Counted from the stretch's first letter, positions 28,521 through 38,389 are shown. The stretch is DNA of 64,000 bases from Maridesulfovibrio frigidus DSM 17176 (GCF_000711735.1 NZ_JONL01000009.1:82712-146711); one strand, 5' to 3'. Numbers and translations: made by a program. Notes: generated by a model from the letters alone, not told the origin.

Positions 28521-28841
28521 ATGTATATGCAACAGAGTGAAAAGCTAGGAAAAGAAGCCACAGCCCGCCAAACTAGAGCTGCGCTTCTACATAGACTTAT
28601 CATTGAAAGCCCATATCATAAGGGTTTAGAGTGTTATCAGGAAGATATTATCAGAGTGGCGGAAAGCCATGGCCAGATAATTCAGACCCTCGACACTCTG
28701 CATGAATTACAGCTTGGTAGATCGTCAGGATTTCGCCAAGAGACAAGCACCCGCCCTTCCTTAAAAATTATTAACGAATTTTTGGAATATATTTTTTTCT
28801 CTACTCCTGAAACATACAGGAGAATTTCCGGTGGGGAATAA
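28521..28841 (+). CDS. Small protein upstream of and overlapping a GMC oxidoreductase gene
   Basis: About 106 residues, mainly helical and charged, without a signal peptide or recognised domain. A second in-frame ATG at 28488 would add 11 residues but has no ribosome site. The 3' end overlaps the GMC oxidoreductase start by 11 bases, which suggests coupled translation and a small-subunit or chaperone role. Some membrane-bound GMC dehydrogenases (gluconate or sorbitol types) have a small partner subunit; whether this protein is related cannot be told by eye. Confidence 0.6.
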   Translation: MYMQQSEKLGKEATARQTRAALLHRLIIESPYHKGLECYQEDIIRVAESHGQIIQTLDTLHELQLGRSSGFRQETSTRPSLKIINEFLEYIFFSTPETYRRISGGE

Positions 28842-30441
28842 TTCTTATGATGTCTGCGTGATCGGCACTGGAGCCAGTGGGGGAATTCTGGTCAAGACGC
28901 TGGTAGATAGCGGATTGAGAGTGATTTCAATCGAGCAGGGAGGAGCTCTGCCAGAAGGGTACTTTGCTAAGCCCGACAACTCTGTGGACAGAAATTTCGA
29001 TATACACCCAGAAGCTAGCTTCCCAATTGATCCCCATGCCTTCGCTTTTCACAATAAACTATACGCGACTCGAGAACAGCTCTCTTCGTATCCCGACATG
29101 CCGAATAGCTTTCGCCAATTTCAAATTTTTGCCATGGATGGCCTCACCAACCTCTGGAATGGAGTGGCCGTTCGTTTCTCCGATGAAGATTTTCGTGATT
29201 GGCCCATTTCGTACGAAGATCTCAGCCCACACTACGACGCTGTTGAAAAACTTATTCGAGTTTGCGGAACCTGCGAAGGATTAGAAGAATTGCCGGACGG
29301 TGATTTTATTCCTGCAAAGGATCTCCGCCCACCGGATATACTAGTTAGAGATGCCTGCCGGAACATGAAAAATCCTAACCTGCGTGCCATAGCCAATCGC
29401 AAAGCAGTTGAAACCCGTCCAGATCGCCTTGACTGCTGCAAAAACACAGGCAGTTGTCTTTCAGGCTGTCCGCATAACTCCGTGTATAAATTTTCCACCC
29501 GGTTGCTGCCCGAAATACAAAAGTCGGATAATTTTGAGATTAAACTGCACAGCAAGGCCGTGCGGCTTAATTGTTCTGACAATGGCGCCGTTAATGGATT
29601 GGAAATTCTAAACACAAAAACAGGTGTAAAAGAGACCATTTCAGCCAAAACTTATGTATTGGCCACCGGAGCTCTGGAAACGCCTCGTATTTTATTTAAT
29701 TCCGCCACAGCAAAACACCCCGAGGGACTTGCCAATTCATCACAACTACTCGGTACAGGGCTACAGGATAACCCGAAAGTCCTGCTTACTACCTCTCTAT
29801 GGAAATTGTGGGGATCACAGAAAAGGTATCTGCAGGGATTCGGAGACCACCTCCTGCTATTGGCGCGACCCAAAACAGCTGAAGGAAAATCTTTTCGTTG
29901 CATAGGACAACTGGTGCACCAACTACCGGAAGTACCGCTGTATCTTTCAAAGATGAAATGGTGCCCCGCAAAGATTAAGCCCTGGCTGGCCCGACAGCTG
30001 TTCCGAAGCTATGTGACTCTTGCCTTTTTTGGCCCGGCCGATCGAAGAAGAGAAAATCGTATCTTACCCTCCAGCCAGAAAGACTCCTTCGGAATCCCGC
30101 AAGTTAAGGTTGTTTACAATGAATCTTCACATGAGCAGGACATGCAGCAAGCTATGCTGGAGCTGGCTGGAACAATTCTTAAAAAAGCATCCGCCACCCT
30201 GCTGGTCAAAGAAAAAGCAGGGGCCGGCCTAGGGATTCACTATGCAGGAACAGCGCGCATGGATCTGAATTCAAATCAAGGGGTCGTAGATGAAAACTTA
30301 CGCTGCCATGATCACCCGAATCTTTATATATGCGACGGTAGTGTTGTGCCATTTTTACCGGAAAAGCACCTCACATTAACCCTGATGGCACTTGCCCACC
30401 GCTTGGGCCGACATTTGGCTAAAACCACATTTCTCAAATAA
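28831..30441 (+). CDS. GMC-family FAD oxidoreductase
   Basis: A GTG start at 28831 follows AGGAG at a spacing of 8. The 536-residue protein has the FAD-binding loop VIGTGASGG at about 7-15, a Cys-rich stretch CCKNTGSCLSGCPHNS near 205 seen in the cellobiose/gluconate-like branch, and the C-terminal signature HYAGTARMD then CDGSVVPF. The second active-site residue, usually Asn in an NP-T motif, is His here (EKHLTLTLMALA). It should oxidise an alcohol group on a sugar or polyol. No signal peptide is visible. A DegT-type aminotransferase downstream could use the resulting ketone. Confidence 0.88.
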   Translation: MGNNSYDVCVIGTGASGGILVKTLVDSGLRVISIEQGGALPEGYFAKPDNSVDRNFDIHPEASFPIDPHAFAFHNKLYATREQLSSYPDMPNSFRQFQIFAMDGLTNLWNGVAVRFSDEDFRDWPISYEDLSPHYDAVEKLIRVCGTCEGLEELPDGDFIPAKDLRPPDILVRDACRNMKNPNLRAIANRKAVETRPDRLDCCKNTGSCLSGCPHNSVYKFSTRLLPEIQKSDNFEIKLHSKAVRLNCSDNGAVNGLEILNTKTGVKETISAKTYVLATGALETPRILFNSATAKHPEGLANSSQLLGTGLQDNPKVLLTTSLWKLWGSQKRYLQGFGDHLLLLARPKTAEGKSFRCIGQLVHQLPEVPLYLSKMKWCPAKIKPWLARQLFRSYVTLAFFGPADRRRENRILPSSQKDSFGIPQVKVVYNESSHEQDMQQAMLELAGTILKKASATLLVKEKAGAGLGIHYAGTARMDLNSNQGVVDENLRCHDHPNLYICDGSVVPFLPEKHLTLTLMALAHRLGRHLAKTTFLK

Positions 30442-30468
30442 TTATCTGCATGCTTCAGGAGGCTTCTC

Positions 30469-31314
30469 ATGTTTTCTTTCGTTATTCCATGCCATAACAA
30501 CATTGAACTACTAAAAAAAACTTTGGCTGGACTCAGTATGAACACGGGTGTTGTGCCTTTCGAAGTCATATTAGTAGATAACAACTCTTTCGATGAAGAT
30601 ATCGATAAAGCATATACTAAATATATTGATTTTCTGGACCTCTACCTTCTGCGCCAACCAAAACTCCCTCATCCCATGGCTGTCAGCCGCGCGCGCAATC
30701 TGGGCCTGCGTCTAAGCCGCTATGATTGGATTGTGAATCTGGATTCTGACTGTGTGATCACGCCCAGTTATTTGAAAAGGCTCACGGAATGGGTTCAGAA
30801 CAGCCATCATGAAAATCCCATTATTGTAGGGCTGCGACGTTTCGTAGATATGAACAATATTACCGACAATGACATCCTCGCTGACAAAGTAAGCTATGAT
30901 GCTCTGCCGCTAGTGGCGAGTGAAGCCAACTATTCTCAGATTGTGGACCGGCGGGTACCTTACCTCGATAAGTTACAGGATTTAGAGCACCCTTGGGCCT
31001 ATTTTCATTCCTGCAACCTGATTTACCGCAAAGACTCAGCAAATGCCGTAGGTGGGTTTGACGAGATATTCGATGGATGTTGGGGATATGAAGATATAGA
31101 CTTTGCCCATCGCATGATCACCCAAACAAATGCACTACCGTGTTATCTTCCCGGTATTGAATGCCTACATCAGGACAGCGAATCATCAAGCACACAAAAC
31201 CGATTTGACAAAAATTCCAACCCTAACTGGCAACTCATAGCTGAACGCATCCCGGGATATCTGGATTACAAGTCCAAAGAATATTTAAACCTAAATAGCA
31301 AAATACAACTATGA
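30469..31314 (+). CDS. GT2-family glycosyltransferase
   Basis: A 281-residue GT-A enzyme with FVIPCHNNIELL at the N-terminus, VDNNSFDED near 37, NLDSDCVITP near 91 holding the metal-binding DxD, and the acceptor-side block GGFDEIFDGCWGYEDIDFAHRM near 195-215. The latter is typical of the galactosyltransferase-like C-terminal region. The DNA ribosome site is CAGGAGG. It overlaps the following HAD gene by 4 bases. The donor and acceptor sugars are not known. Confidence 0.87.
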   Translation: MFSFVIPCHNNIELLKKTLAGLSMNTGVVPFEVILVDNNSFDEDIDKAYTKYIDFLDLYLLRQPKLPHPMAVSRARNLGLRLSRYDWIVNLDSDCVITPSYLKRLTEWVQNSHHENPIIVGLRRFVDMNNITDNDILADKVSYDALPLVASEANYSQIVDRRVPYLDKLQDLEHPWAYFHSCNLIYRKDSANAVGGFDEIFDGCWGYEDIDFAHRMITQTNALPCYLPGIECLHQDSESSSTQNRFDKNSNPNWQLIAERIPGYLDYKSKEYLNLNSKIQL

Positions 31315-32165
31315 AAACATATTCTGGAATTGCGGAAATGGTTGACGATTATCAGGCATTTATACTCGATGTATGGGGAGTCTTGCACGACGGTTTTAAT
31401 CCCTATCCGGGAGCTGTGGACGGACTGCGCCGCATGCGGAACTTGAACTGCCCTGTTACACTTATATCCAATACGCCTTCTACTGAGTCTGTATTGGCGC
31501 AAGAACTCCAGAATATTGGATTCAGCCCTGATCTTTATGACAGCTTGTTTACCTCCGGAACCTTGACCCGTGAGGCTGTAAAAGATGGAGAGGATATAGG
31601 TAAAAACTATATGCACATTGGTCCTGAGATACGGGCCGGGCTGATCGACGGACTCGGTTTTAAACGAGTAGACTTATTAAACGAAGCGCATTTTTTGCTG
31701 GTTACTGGTCTAAATGATGAACAACAAAATATCGCCTCTTATACAGAACAGCTGGCATGTGCAGCCCGCAACTCTCTCCCTATGTACTGCGCCAACCCGG
31801 ATCTGAGCATCAGCCATATTGACGGCTCGCAGACTCCGTGCGCCGGAAGTCTTGCTTTGGCCTACGAAGAGTTAGGTGGAGTCGTGCATAAATTTGGAAA
31901 ACCATATCCAATGATTTTTGAACGAGCCCTGTCTTGCTTTCCAGAAAAGCAAAAAATTGCCCTCGCAGTTGTGGGAGACAGCTTATCCACAGATATCCGA
32001 GGGGCAAAAAATGCAGGACTCCCAGCTATCTTAATTACAAGCGGAGTTGCAGCTACTCAAGCAGGAGGCTCGGATCTGACTAAGATTATAAATTTATGTA
32101 AGCAGGAAAACCTCAAGCCTGATGCAATTTTGGAATATTTTAGTTGGAAAAAGGAGGACCGCTAA
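31311..32165 (+). CDS. HAD-superfamily class IIA hydrolase (NagD-like, TIGR01459 type)
   Basis: The 284-residue protein has the motif I sequence LDVWGVLHDG near 18, motif II in VTLISNTPS near 49, HKFGKPYP in the lysine position and VVGDSLSTDIRGAKNAG as motif IV. The order and the WGVLHDG form point to the TIGR01459/CECR5-like branch of class IIA. A phosphorylated sugar or intermediate is the expected substrate. It overlaps its upstream neighbour by 4 bases and the following aminotransferase start by 1 base, so the three are coupled. Confidence 0.87.
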   Translation: MKTYSGIAEMVDDYQAFILDVWGVLHDGFNPYPGAVDGLRRMRNLNCPVTLISNTPSTESVLAQELQNIGFSPDLYDSLFTSGTLTREAVKDGEDIGKNYMHIGPEIRAGLIDGLGFKRVDLLNEAHFLLVTGLNDEQQNIASYTEQLACAARNSLPMYCANPDLSISHIDGSQTPCAGSLALAYEELGGVVHKFGKPYPMIFERALSCFPEKQKIALAVVGDSLSTDIRGAKNAGLPAILITSGVAATQAGGSDLTKIINLCKQENLKPDAILEYFSWKKEDR

Positions 32166-33508
32166 TGTCTGCTATTACTATTGATGGCCTTAGCTCAAGC
32201 TTGTACGCTTTATATCTACGGCTATTTAAAAATGAGGCCATATCGAAAACTGAACCATTTGTTTTTCGCGATTGTCTGGCCAACCAGAAAATTTCAGAAT
32301 TTATAGCTGACAGCAAGGGCCATGAACCAAATGTATGGGTCCCCAACCTGTTTTCTGGCAGTGAAAAAACAGATTGTTTCGAATTCGAGCCTGTGCAGCG
32401 CATGTTAAGCGAAGAAGAAAAAAATCTATGTGTTGAAGCAGCATCGCGATGCATTAGAAATGGTACATGCATATATGGCCCTGAGATTGACGAACTAACA
32501 ACGCATCTACAGGATTTTTTGGGCAGCCAACATGTGATCCTCACGTCCAGCGGAACTGCCGCTCTAACAATCGCCTTACTGGCTCTTGATGTTAAGCCAG
32601 ACGACGAAGTCATTCTTCCTGCCAACAGCTTTGCGGCAACAGAAAATGCGATACTGGCAGTGGGTGCTCGCCCTGTTCTGGCTGATGTATGTGAGCAGAG
32701 CCACAATCTCGATCCCGAAAGCGTGGAGAGCTTAGTTACATCCCGCACTCGAGTTATTCTGCCTGTTGACCTTTATGGAGGACTGGCAGGTATGGATGAC
32801 TTAAAACAGATAACACAAAAACATAGTGTGGCCTTGATTGAAGATGCTTGCCAGGCCATAGGAGTTAGCGGTGTCGGCACTAGTGCCGAGTTTGCAACGC
32901 TCAGTTTCAATACGTTCAAAAATTTTTCAGGCTGCGGCAAGGCCGGAGCCTTGATAACAAATAATGCGGAGCTTGCTAAAAAAGCGAGAATGATTGCCTA
33001 CCACGGTTTCACGCCGAACCATAAGATGCACAAAAAACTGCCAATGGGATTTAATGCACTCATAGATAACTTACAGGCAGCAGTTCTTCTGGCCCGCTTA
33101 CCTTACCTTGCCATCATTAACTTCCGCCGAATGTTTCTGGCGATGCGCTACAATCGGTCTTTTCAAAAGCTAGAAAACAAAGCCATGCTAACATTGCCTA
33201 AACCTGGGCCAAATAATGGATGGCACCTCTACACAATTCTGCTAAAGACTGAAGATTCCCGTAATGATTTAATTTCTTTTCTGGACTCTCAAGGTGTCCC
33301 TTCCAAAATAGTCTACCCCTGCTTGTCGCACCAGCAAGATAATGCTTTACGCCAGACACTTTTTAAAAATGTGCATCTGCCCGTAACGGAGGACCTGCAA
33401 AGCCGCAAGCTAGCGCTTCCCCTGTTCAACGGGATGACCATTTCGGAACAGGATCAGGTAATAAAAGGTGTTCACGATTTTCTCGGTTTATCACAAGATT
33501 TCATGTAA
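32165..33508 (+). CDS. DegT/DnrJ/EryC1-type PLP aminotransferase
   Basis: The ATG at 32165 follows AAGGAGG. After about 80 extra N-terminal residues of no recognised type, the aminotransferase fold starts near 85. Visible motifs are HVILTSSGTAALTIALLAL, EVILPANSFAATENAIL, LPVDLYGGLAGMDDL, IEDACQAIG and the PLP lysine in LSFNTFKNFSGCGKAG. The family transaminates keto-sugars or keto-cyclitols. Next to an alcohol-oxidising GMC enzyme this suggests a two-step conversion of a hydroxyl to an amine, an inference. The N-terminal extension is unusual for the family. Confidence 0.88.
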   Translation: MSAITIDGLSSSLYALYLRLFKNEAISKTEPFVFRDCLANQKISEFIADSKGHEPNVWVPNLFSGSEKTDCFEFEPVQRMLSEEEKNLCVEAASRCIRNGTCIYGPEIDELTTHLQDFLGSQHVILTSSGTAALTIALLALDVKPDDEVILPANSFAATENAILAVGARPVLADVCEQSHNLDPESVESLVTSRTRVILPVDLYGGLAGMDDLKQITQKHSVALIEDACQAIGVSGVGTSAEFATLSFNTFKNFSGCGKAGALITNNAELAKKARMIAYHGFTPNHKMHKKLPMGFNALIDNLQAAVLLARLPYLAIINFRRMFLAMRYNRSFQKLENKAMLTLPKPGPNNGWHLYTILLKTEDSRNDLISFLDSQGVPSKIVYPCLSHQQDNALRQTLFKNVHLPVTEDLQSRKLALPLFNGMTISEQDQVIKGVHDFLGLSQDFM

Positions 33509-33549
33509 TAAAATGGCTAAGTAATTACTTATAGTGGAACCTAGGAGCA

Positions 33550-36225
33550 ATGATGTTATACATCGCCACGGCAATAGCCTCTATCGGAGGGTTTCTTTTC
33601 GGGATTGATACCGGCATTATCGCCGGTGTGATGCCAAAACTTAAACAGATCTGGAACCTCTCTCCCGGACAGGAACTAGGTGTCATGGTGGCGATTCTGG
33701 CCGGAGCAGTGATAGGTGCGGCTCTAGCTGGTAAAATAGCTGATTACATTGGTCGGCGTGACACGATCATGGCAACAGCCGGTCTGTTTGTTATGGGTAG
33801 TTTTTCCAGCGCACTAACCAATTCTCCAGAAATGTTTGTCATATGCCGAGTGCTCGTTGGCGTAGCTCTCGGCGCGGTATCACTTGCAGCCCCTTTGTAT
33901 ATTTCGGAAATTTCACCAACAGGCAAACGCGCCCAACATGTTATCTGCTATCAGGTGGGAATCACTTCAGGCCTACTGGCGGCCTATATAGCATCCGCAT
34001 TCTTTCAAGACGTCCTACATGGATGGCGTGGGATGCTTCTCATTGGTGCTGTTCCGGGATTTTTTCTGAGTCTGGCTTCCCTAATGCTGGTCGAATCTCC
34101 GCGCTGGCTAATGCTTCAGGGGGATGAAGAAGAGGCCCGTAAATCCTTCCACATACTTGGTCATAAGAACATTGATGCAACCATAAAGGAGATACATAAA
34201 TCTTTAGCTGAACCGACGGGAGATTTATGGAGCCAGCTTTTTACAACTCCGGTTAGATTTGCCTTGCTGCTCGGTGTTAGTCTTTTCTTTTTTCAGCAAT
34301 TCATTGGAATTAACACCATTCTCTTCACTGCTCCGACGGGTAAAGCTGTCAACACTATGTTTCCTCCGGGAGCAACACTTAATTTTACGCTTACTCTAGG
34401 GCTGGTCAATCTAGCCATGACCTTTGTTGCCATATTCCTCGTTAAGCGGATAACGCGTAAGCGAATACTTCAAGCAGGGTTATTCGGAATGGCCTGCTGC
34501 CTAATAGTTCTTGCCGTAGCGTCTCACTGGAATGCTTTCGCTCCATGGACAGATCAATTAATCGCCATCACCTTACTTACTTATATTGCCATTTTTTCCT
34601 GCACTTGGGGACCGCTTGTGTGGGTCATAATCTCTGAAATATATCCTTTAAAGATTCGTGGTCTGGCCATGAGTATTCCTGTAGCAGCACATTGGCTTTT
34701 CGCAATCATTGCCACCTCCGCAGGTGTTATTGCCGTAAATATGCTGCACGGTTCAACTTTGTACTGGATATTCTTTGTTATGGCCCTACTTGGGTTGCTG
34801 TTCTTACGCGGGGATTATTTTGAAACAATAAGCTCATCTCTGGAAGTGATCCAGAAACGGCTGCTCACGCGGACAATACCCATACAGAAAAAAAACTTTA
34901 TCTATTATGTCATCGCCACAGTAGCGGCTACTGGAGGGTTACTGATCGGGCTAAACATTGGAGTCATATCCGGTGCTCTAGTGCTTATCACCCCTGAGTG
35001 GAATCTTTCTGCCTTAGAGCAAGGAATGCTCGTCAGTTCGGTCAGCGCCGGTCTTCTGATCGGCCAACTGATTGCAGGCAAGGCGACGGATATCTTCGGA
35101 CGTCGTTACTTGCTTCTGTCCACAGCAGCTCTGTATGTTGCTGGATCATTCGGCTGTGCCCTCTCAGAATCTCTAACAGAGCTCATCATCGGAAGACTTC
35201 TGATCGGTCTGACGATGGGGGTCACTGCCGTAGCTAGTTCTATGTACCTTTCCGAAATTGCGCCTTCAAAGATTCGGGGAAAATTGCTGACTCTAAACCA
35301 ACTTTGCCTATGTCTAGGATTAATGCTGTCATTCCTCGCTGCGATATATTTTGAATCGTCTGACAATGGTTGGAAATATATGTTTGGCGTGATGGCTATA
35401 CCTGCTGCAGTTTATGGATGTTGCATGCTTTTCCTTCCAGAATCACCCAGATGGCTGCTTAGCCGTGGCTCAGTGGGAGCTTGCGCAAGAATGATGCGGA
35501 GGATGGGCGTGGAAGATACTAAAGCTGCCATGCAAAAATTAAAAGGTGAAGACGAAGCTCCACCTAATGGGCAATGGGCAGACTTGATAAAACCTTGGCT
35601 TTTGAAGCCTGTATTACTGGGCTTGCTGCTAATGTATTTGAGTGTCTTTACCGGATTTGACGCCATGATTTTTTACGCTCCTTCAATCTTCAAAGGCGCG
35701 GGTTTTACATCCAATACAGCATCATTCATGGCAACATTCGGCCTCGGCGCAGTGAATCTGATCATGACTGCTGTTTCCATGGGAGTTGTTGACAGCATGG
35801 GAAGAAGGTCTCTTCTTTTATGGGGAATGGCTGTCATGGCCTTATCTTTAGGTCTGGCCGGACTGTGTTTAGCTCTGACGGGCTTACTCGGAAGCTGGGC
35901 TGGTTGGCTGTTGATAGGATGTTTATGTGTGTTTGTCGGAGCCTTCGCAGTAAGTCTGGGGCCGGTAACCGGAGTAATCGTATCGGAAATATATCCCCAA
36001 AACATACGTGGTATAACGCTGGGAATTGTATACGCAGCAAACAGCCTGTTCACATTTGTCTTCGCTCTGGGATTTCCCACAATGCTCAACGCTATAGGAT
36101 ATCCAATGACTTTCTGGATGTTCGCCTTAACAGGAGTTGCAGGAGGAGTTCTTTGCTGGAAATACCTACCTGAAACCAAAGGGTTGCCCCTTGAAAAAAT
36201 TGAACAATACTGGAGAAAAAGCTAA
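33550..36225 (+). CDS. Double-length MFS sugar porter: two fused 12-helix transporters
   Basis: The 891-residue protein is two sugar-porter-type MFS units in one chain. Unit 1 has GGFLFGIDTGIIAG, GRRDTIM, ESPRWLM and QQFIGINTILF; unit 2 has GGLLIGLNIGVISG, GRRYLLL, PESPRWLL and the closing LPETKG. The join lies near residues 430-455, where the PETKG-like end of unit 1 is lost. No frameshift or stop is seen, so the fusion is real unless there is a sequencing error. Each half has the residues of an active porter. The substrate is probably a hexose, polyol or cyclitol. It follows the aminotransferase by 41 bp. Confidence 0.87.
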   Translation: MMLYIATAIASIGGFLFGIDTGIIAGVMPKLKQIWNLSPGQELGVMVAILAGAVIGAALAGKIADYIGRRDTIMATAGLFVMGSFSSALTNSPEMFVICRVLVGVALGAVSLAAPLYISEISPTGKRAQHVICYQVGITSGLLAAYIASAFFQDVLHGWRGMLLIGAVPGFFLSLASLMLVESPRWLMLQGDEEEARKSFHILGHKNIDATIKEIHKSLAEPTGDLWSQLFTTPVRFALLLGVSLFFFQQFIGINTILFTAPTGKAVNTMFPPGATLNFTLTLGLVNLAMTFVAIFLVKRITRKRILQAGLFGMACCLIVLAVASHWNAFAPWTDQLIAITLLTYIAIFSCTWGPLVWVIISEIYPLKIRGLAMSIPVAAHWLFAIIATSAGVIAVNMLHGSTLYWIFFVMALLGLLFLRGDYFETISSSLEVIQKRLLTRTIPIQKKNFIYYVIATVAATGGLLIGLNIGVISGALVLITPEWNLSALEQGMLVSSVSAGLLIGQLIAGKATDIFGRRYLLLSTAALYVAGSFGCALSESLTELIIGRLLIGLTMGVTAVASSMYLSEIAPSKIRGKLLTLNQLCLCLGLMLSFLAAIYFESSDNGWKYMFGVMAIPAAVYGCCMLFLPESPRWLLSRGSVGACARMMRRMGVEDTKAAMQKLKGEDEAPPNGQWADLIKPWLLKPVLLGLLLMYLSVFTGFDAMIFYAPSIFKGAGFTSNTASFMATFGLGAVNLIMTAVSMGVVDSMGRRSLLLWGMAVMALSLGLAGLCLALTGLLGSWAGWLLIGCLCVFVGAFAVSLGPVTGVIVSEIYPQNIRGITLGIVYAANSLFTFVFALGFPTMLNAIGYPMTFWMFALTGVAGGVLCWKYLPETKGLPLEKIEQYWRKS

Positions 36226-36259
36226 TCTTTATTTTGCAGCTATGTGCAAAGACAACAGA

Positions 36260-36295
36260 AAAAGGGCTTACACTCTATTTAGTGTAAACCCTTTT
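36260..36295 (+). terminator. Rho-independent terminator after the sugar-porter gene
   Basis: A 15-bp stem with one mismatch (36260-36274 against 36281-36295), a 6-base loop and a following T-rich tract CTTTCTG. It lies 35 bp after the stop of the fused transporter and should end the module that begins near 28521. The A-rich left flank would also let it work in reverse. Confidence 0.8.
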
Positions 36296-36299
36296 CTTT

Positions 36300-36974
36300 C
36301 TGTATATTTTCGTGAAAGTAATGCCATAGACGGTTTTCAATAGTGATATCCCGAAAAAAGCATCTTTCTGAAAAAGATCCCAATTCATCCTGCCATAAGA
36401 GTCCTAAGCTCTGTACGGAAGGAGCAACACAAACATTTTCTAAATTTATTTAAAAATACTTGCGGACTTATCAAAAAATAAGTCTGGAATATTAAAAACA
36501 ATAATTTTTAATCTATTGAAACCACACACTCCAATAATTAATGTTATTAAGCAAAAGAGCATCCCCACTCGATGCTTTACATACAGCAATCCACCCAACG
36601 CGGGCTTTCCTGTTCTTAGCAAAATGCGATCCAAGTATTTTTTTCAACAATATCAAGCATCTATAGATTTGCGAGCAAATAATAATGGGGCATAATATTA
36701 TAGGTTTAAAATGACACAACCCTAAGTTCTTCCTTAACAATTATAACAACTACAAATAATCATATATTTCAGCATCTTATAGGCTTGGAACATTTTAACC
36801 CACGAAGAAAGATAATTGGATCAAAACGACACACATTAATTCTAAAATCTCTATGTAGACAGCATTTTGTATATATGAGATTTCAGACATATATAAAGAC
36901 TGACAATATCCAACTTAAGTATCTATAAGAAAGGCTCGTAAGGGCGGTAAACAGTGGTTGCAGGAGGTTTCGGC
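36300..36974. other. AT-rich intergenic region
   Basis: Between the terminator and the next gene there are about 670 bases with no open frame of coding character on either strand. A promoter for the MFS gene at 36975 must lie in it, but none stands out. I see no repeat or RNA gene. Confidence 0.5.
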
Positions 36975-38183
36975 GTGAGAAGACAATTCAATTTTTTATG
37001 GCGAAACAGCCTAAATGAATGCTCCACGGCACAAAGGCGAACAGTTCAAGGAGTTCTTGGAGCCGCTTTTTTTTCCACTTTCGGAGTCGGCGCATTCACG
37101 TTCGCCCTATCAGTCAATGCCCAGTCGTCCGGGCTGTCCCCGTCCTGGCTCGGGCTTGCTTTTTCAGGATATTTTCTTGCACGGCTAGTCCTTGCGCCTC
37201 TAGCAGGCTATGGTGCAGATTTTATCGGAGCCATACCTCTTCTTCTTGCTGCAACAGGTGCAGGCGCCATTATCCCCGTTCTATATTACATTTACCCCTC
37301 AACCGAAGTCCTTGGAATAATTCAGATTTCTCTAGGTTTTTGTGCAGGCATAGTTAAACCCGTGACCATGTCCCTTTTGGGAGAATGTGTGCCTCCGAAT
37401 AAACGAGGACGTTTATTCGGAGCTTACAATACATGTCTTTATGCAGCCCTTGTTATCAGCCCATTAGTTGGAGGATTGGCCATCAATATTCAAGGAGGAA
37501 TCGGGCCTTTGATTCTTACTTGTCCCAGCATAGGCATGGGCCTGACATTCTTATTTTTTCTTCGCGCTAAAGCAGTATCACCTACCCATGAAGCAACAAG
37601 CAGAACGAAAAAAGAAGGCCCGCCGTGGCGAAACATGGCCTTTATAGCCCTGCTTTTAGCGGTTATTGGCCGTACAATGGGATCAGCTGTTATCATAACA
37701 TTTTTGCCGCGACTCATTAATGAACGTTTCGGATTAAGCGGCATTCTTGCAGGAGTACTCTTCGCTCTGTCCAATATTGTCATCATTTTAGGCATGCCCA
37801 TTACAAGCAAGTGGGCCGACATACGTGACAGAACAGGTTTAACCTTTCTAGGAATGGGGCTGTGTGCGGCGTGTTTGTTCGGCTTTGGTCAACCCCTTCC
37901 GCTATGGACATTCGCTTGTCTGTCTATTGCCATGGGGCTAGGATCGGCGCTGTCTCTTCCATCCTCCATGTCCCTTGCTGTAGACATAGGATCTGCTAAA
38001 GGCAGTATAATGGGAGTTTTTATCGGGGCAGCTAATCTGGGCTTTGTTATTGGACCGAGCCTAGCTGGATTCGCCGCAGAATATGGAAGCATGGCCGATG
38101 CTTTTGAACTAACCGCCCTTTTAAGCGGGTTGTGCCTGTTGCCCACATTTTTGATCATGAGCAAAAGACTTTATGTTGAATGA
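36975..38183 (+). CDS. MFS transporter, 12 helices
   Basis: The GTG at 36975 is preceded by AGGAGG at a spacing of about 7, so it is preferred to the GTG at 36954. The 402-residue protein has about 12 hydrophobic helices and the motif-A region between helices 2 and 3 in weak form (LAGYGADFIGAI), with a second copy in helices 8-9 (TSKWADIRDRTGLT). CVPPNKRGRLFGAYN marks the loop after helix 4. No substrate-specific signature is seen. It is a single-gene unit, upstream of the nqr leader. Confidence 0.87.
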   Translation: MRRQFNFLWRNSLNECSTAQRRTVQGVLGAAFFSTFGVGAFTFALSVNAQSSGLSPSWLGLAFSGYFLARLVLAPLAGYGADFIGAIPLLLAATGAGAIIPVLYYIYPSTEVLGIIQISLGFCAGIVKPVTMSLLGECVPPNKRGRLFGAYNTCLYAALVISPLVGGLAINIQGGIGPLILTCPSIGMGLTFLFFLRAKAVSPTHEATSRTKKEGPPWRNMAFIALLLAVIGRTMGSAVIITFLPRLINERFGLSGILAGVLFALSNIVIILGMPITSKWADIRDRTGLTFLGMGLCAACLFGFGQPLPLWTFACLSIAMGLGSALSLPSSMSLAVDIGSAKGSIMGVFIGAANLGFVIGPSLAGFAAEYGSMADAFELTALLSGLCLLPTFLIMSKRLYVE

Positions 38184-38228
38184 TTTAGATGACCACAGGA
38201 CTTCTCAGGAGAAAATTTTCACAAGCTC

Positions 38229-38257
38229 TTGACGGATCATATTATTTTCGATAATTT
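38229..38257 (+). promoter_or_regulatory. Candidate sigma-70 promoter of the nqr operon
   Basis: TTGACG at 38229-38234 is followed by TAATTT at 38252-38257 with 17-bp spacing; GATAAT two bases earlier gives 15-bp spacing. Transcription would begin near 38264, just ahead of the structured leader and about 185 bases before nqrA. Confidence 0.45.
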
Positions 38258-38274
38258 GCAATTCCAACGCAATA

Positions 38275-38389
38275 AATCTCCTTGTGTATATCCCACTCAT
38301 CCGAACCCCTAAATTCGGAACACACAGGAGATTGATGAAATCTCAATCCACCCCACTCAGGATACGCTCCGGCACGAAAGCCAAAGCGT
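38275..38389 (+). promoter_or_regulatory. Structured 5' leader of the nqr operon
   Basis: Bases 38275-38287 pair with 38320-38333 (13 bp with one bulged C) and enclose a second stem, CCGAA at 38301-38305 against TTCGG at 38314-38318. The right arm of the outer stem contains AGGAG, the ribosome site of a small open frame that starts at 38335. A third hairpin follows: ACGCT and GGC at 38364-38373 pair with GCC and AGCGT at 38380-38389. A T-rich run TTGTTTTGTT follows, so it could act as an attenuator. The trigger is unknown. Confidence 0.5.

Noticed and set aside
35673-36179. Long minus-strand frame of 168 codons inside the sugar-porter gene
   Set aside because: It mirrors the helical MFS sequence on the other strand and its product is Pro/Thr/Ile-rich without a domain; a shadow frame.
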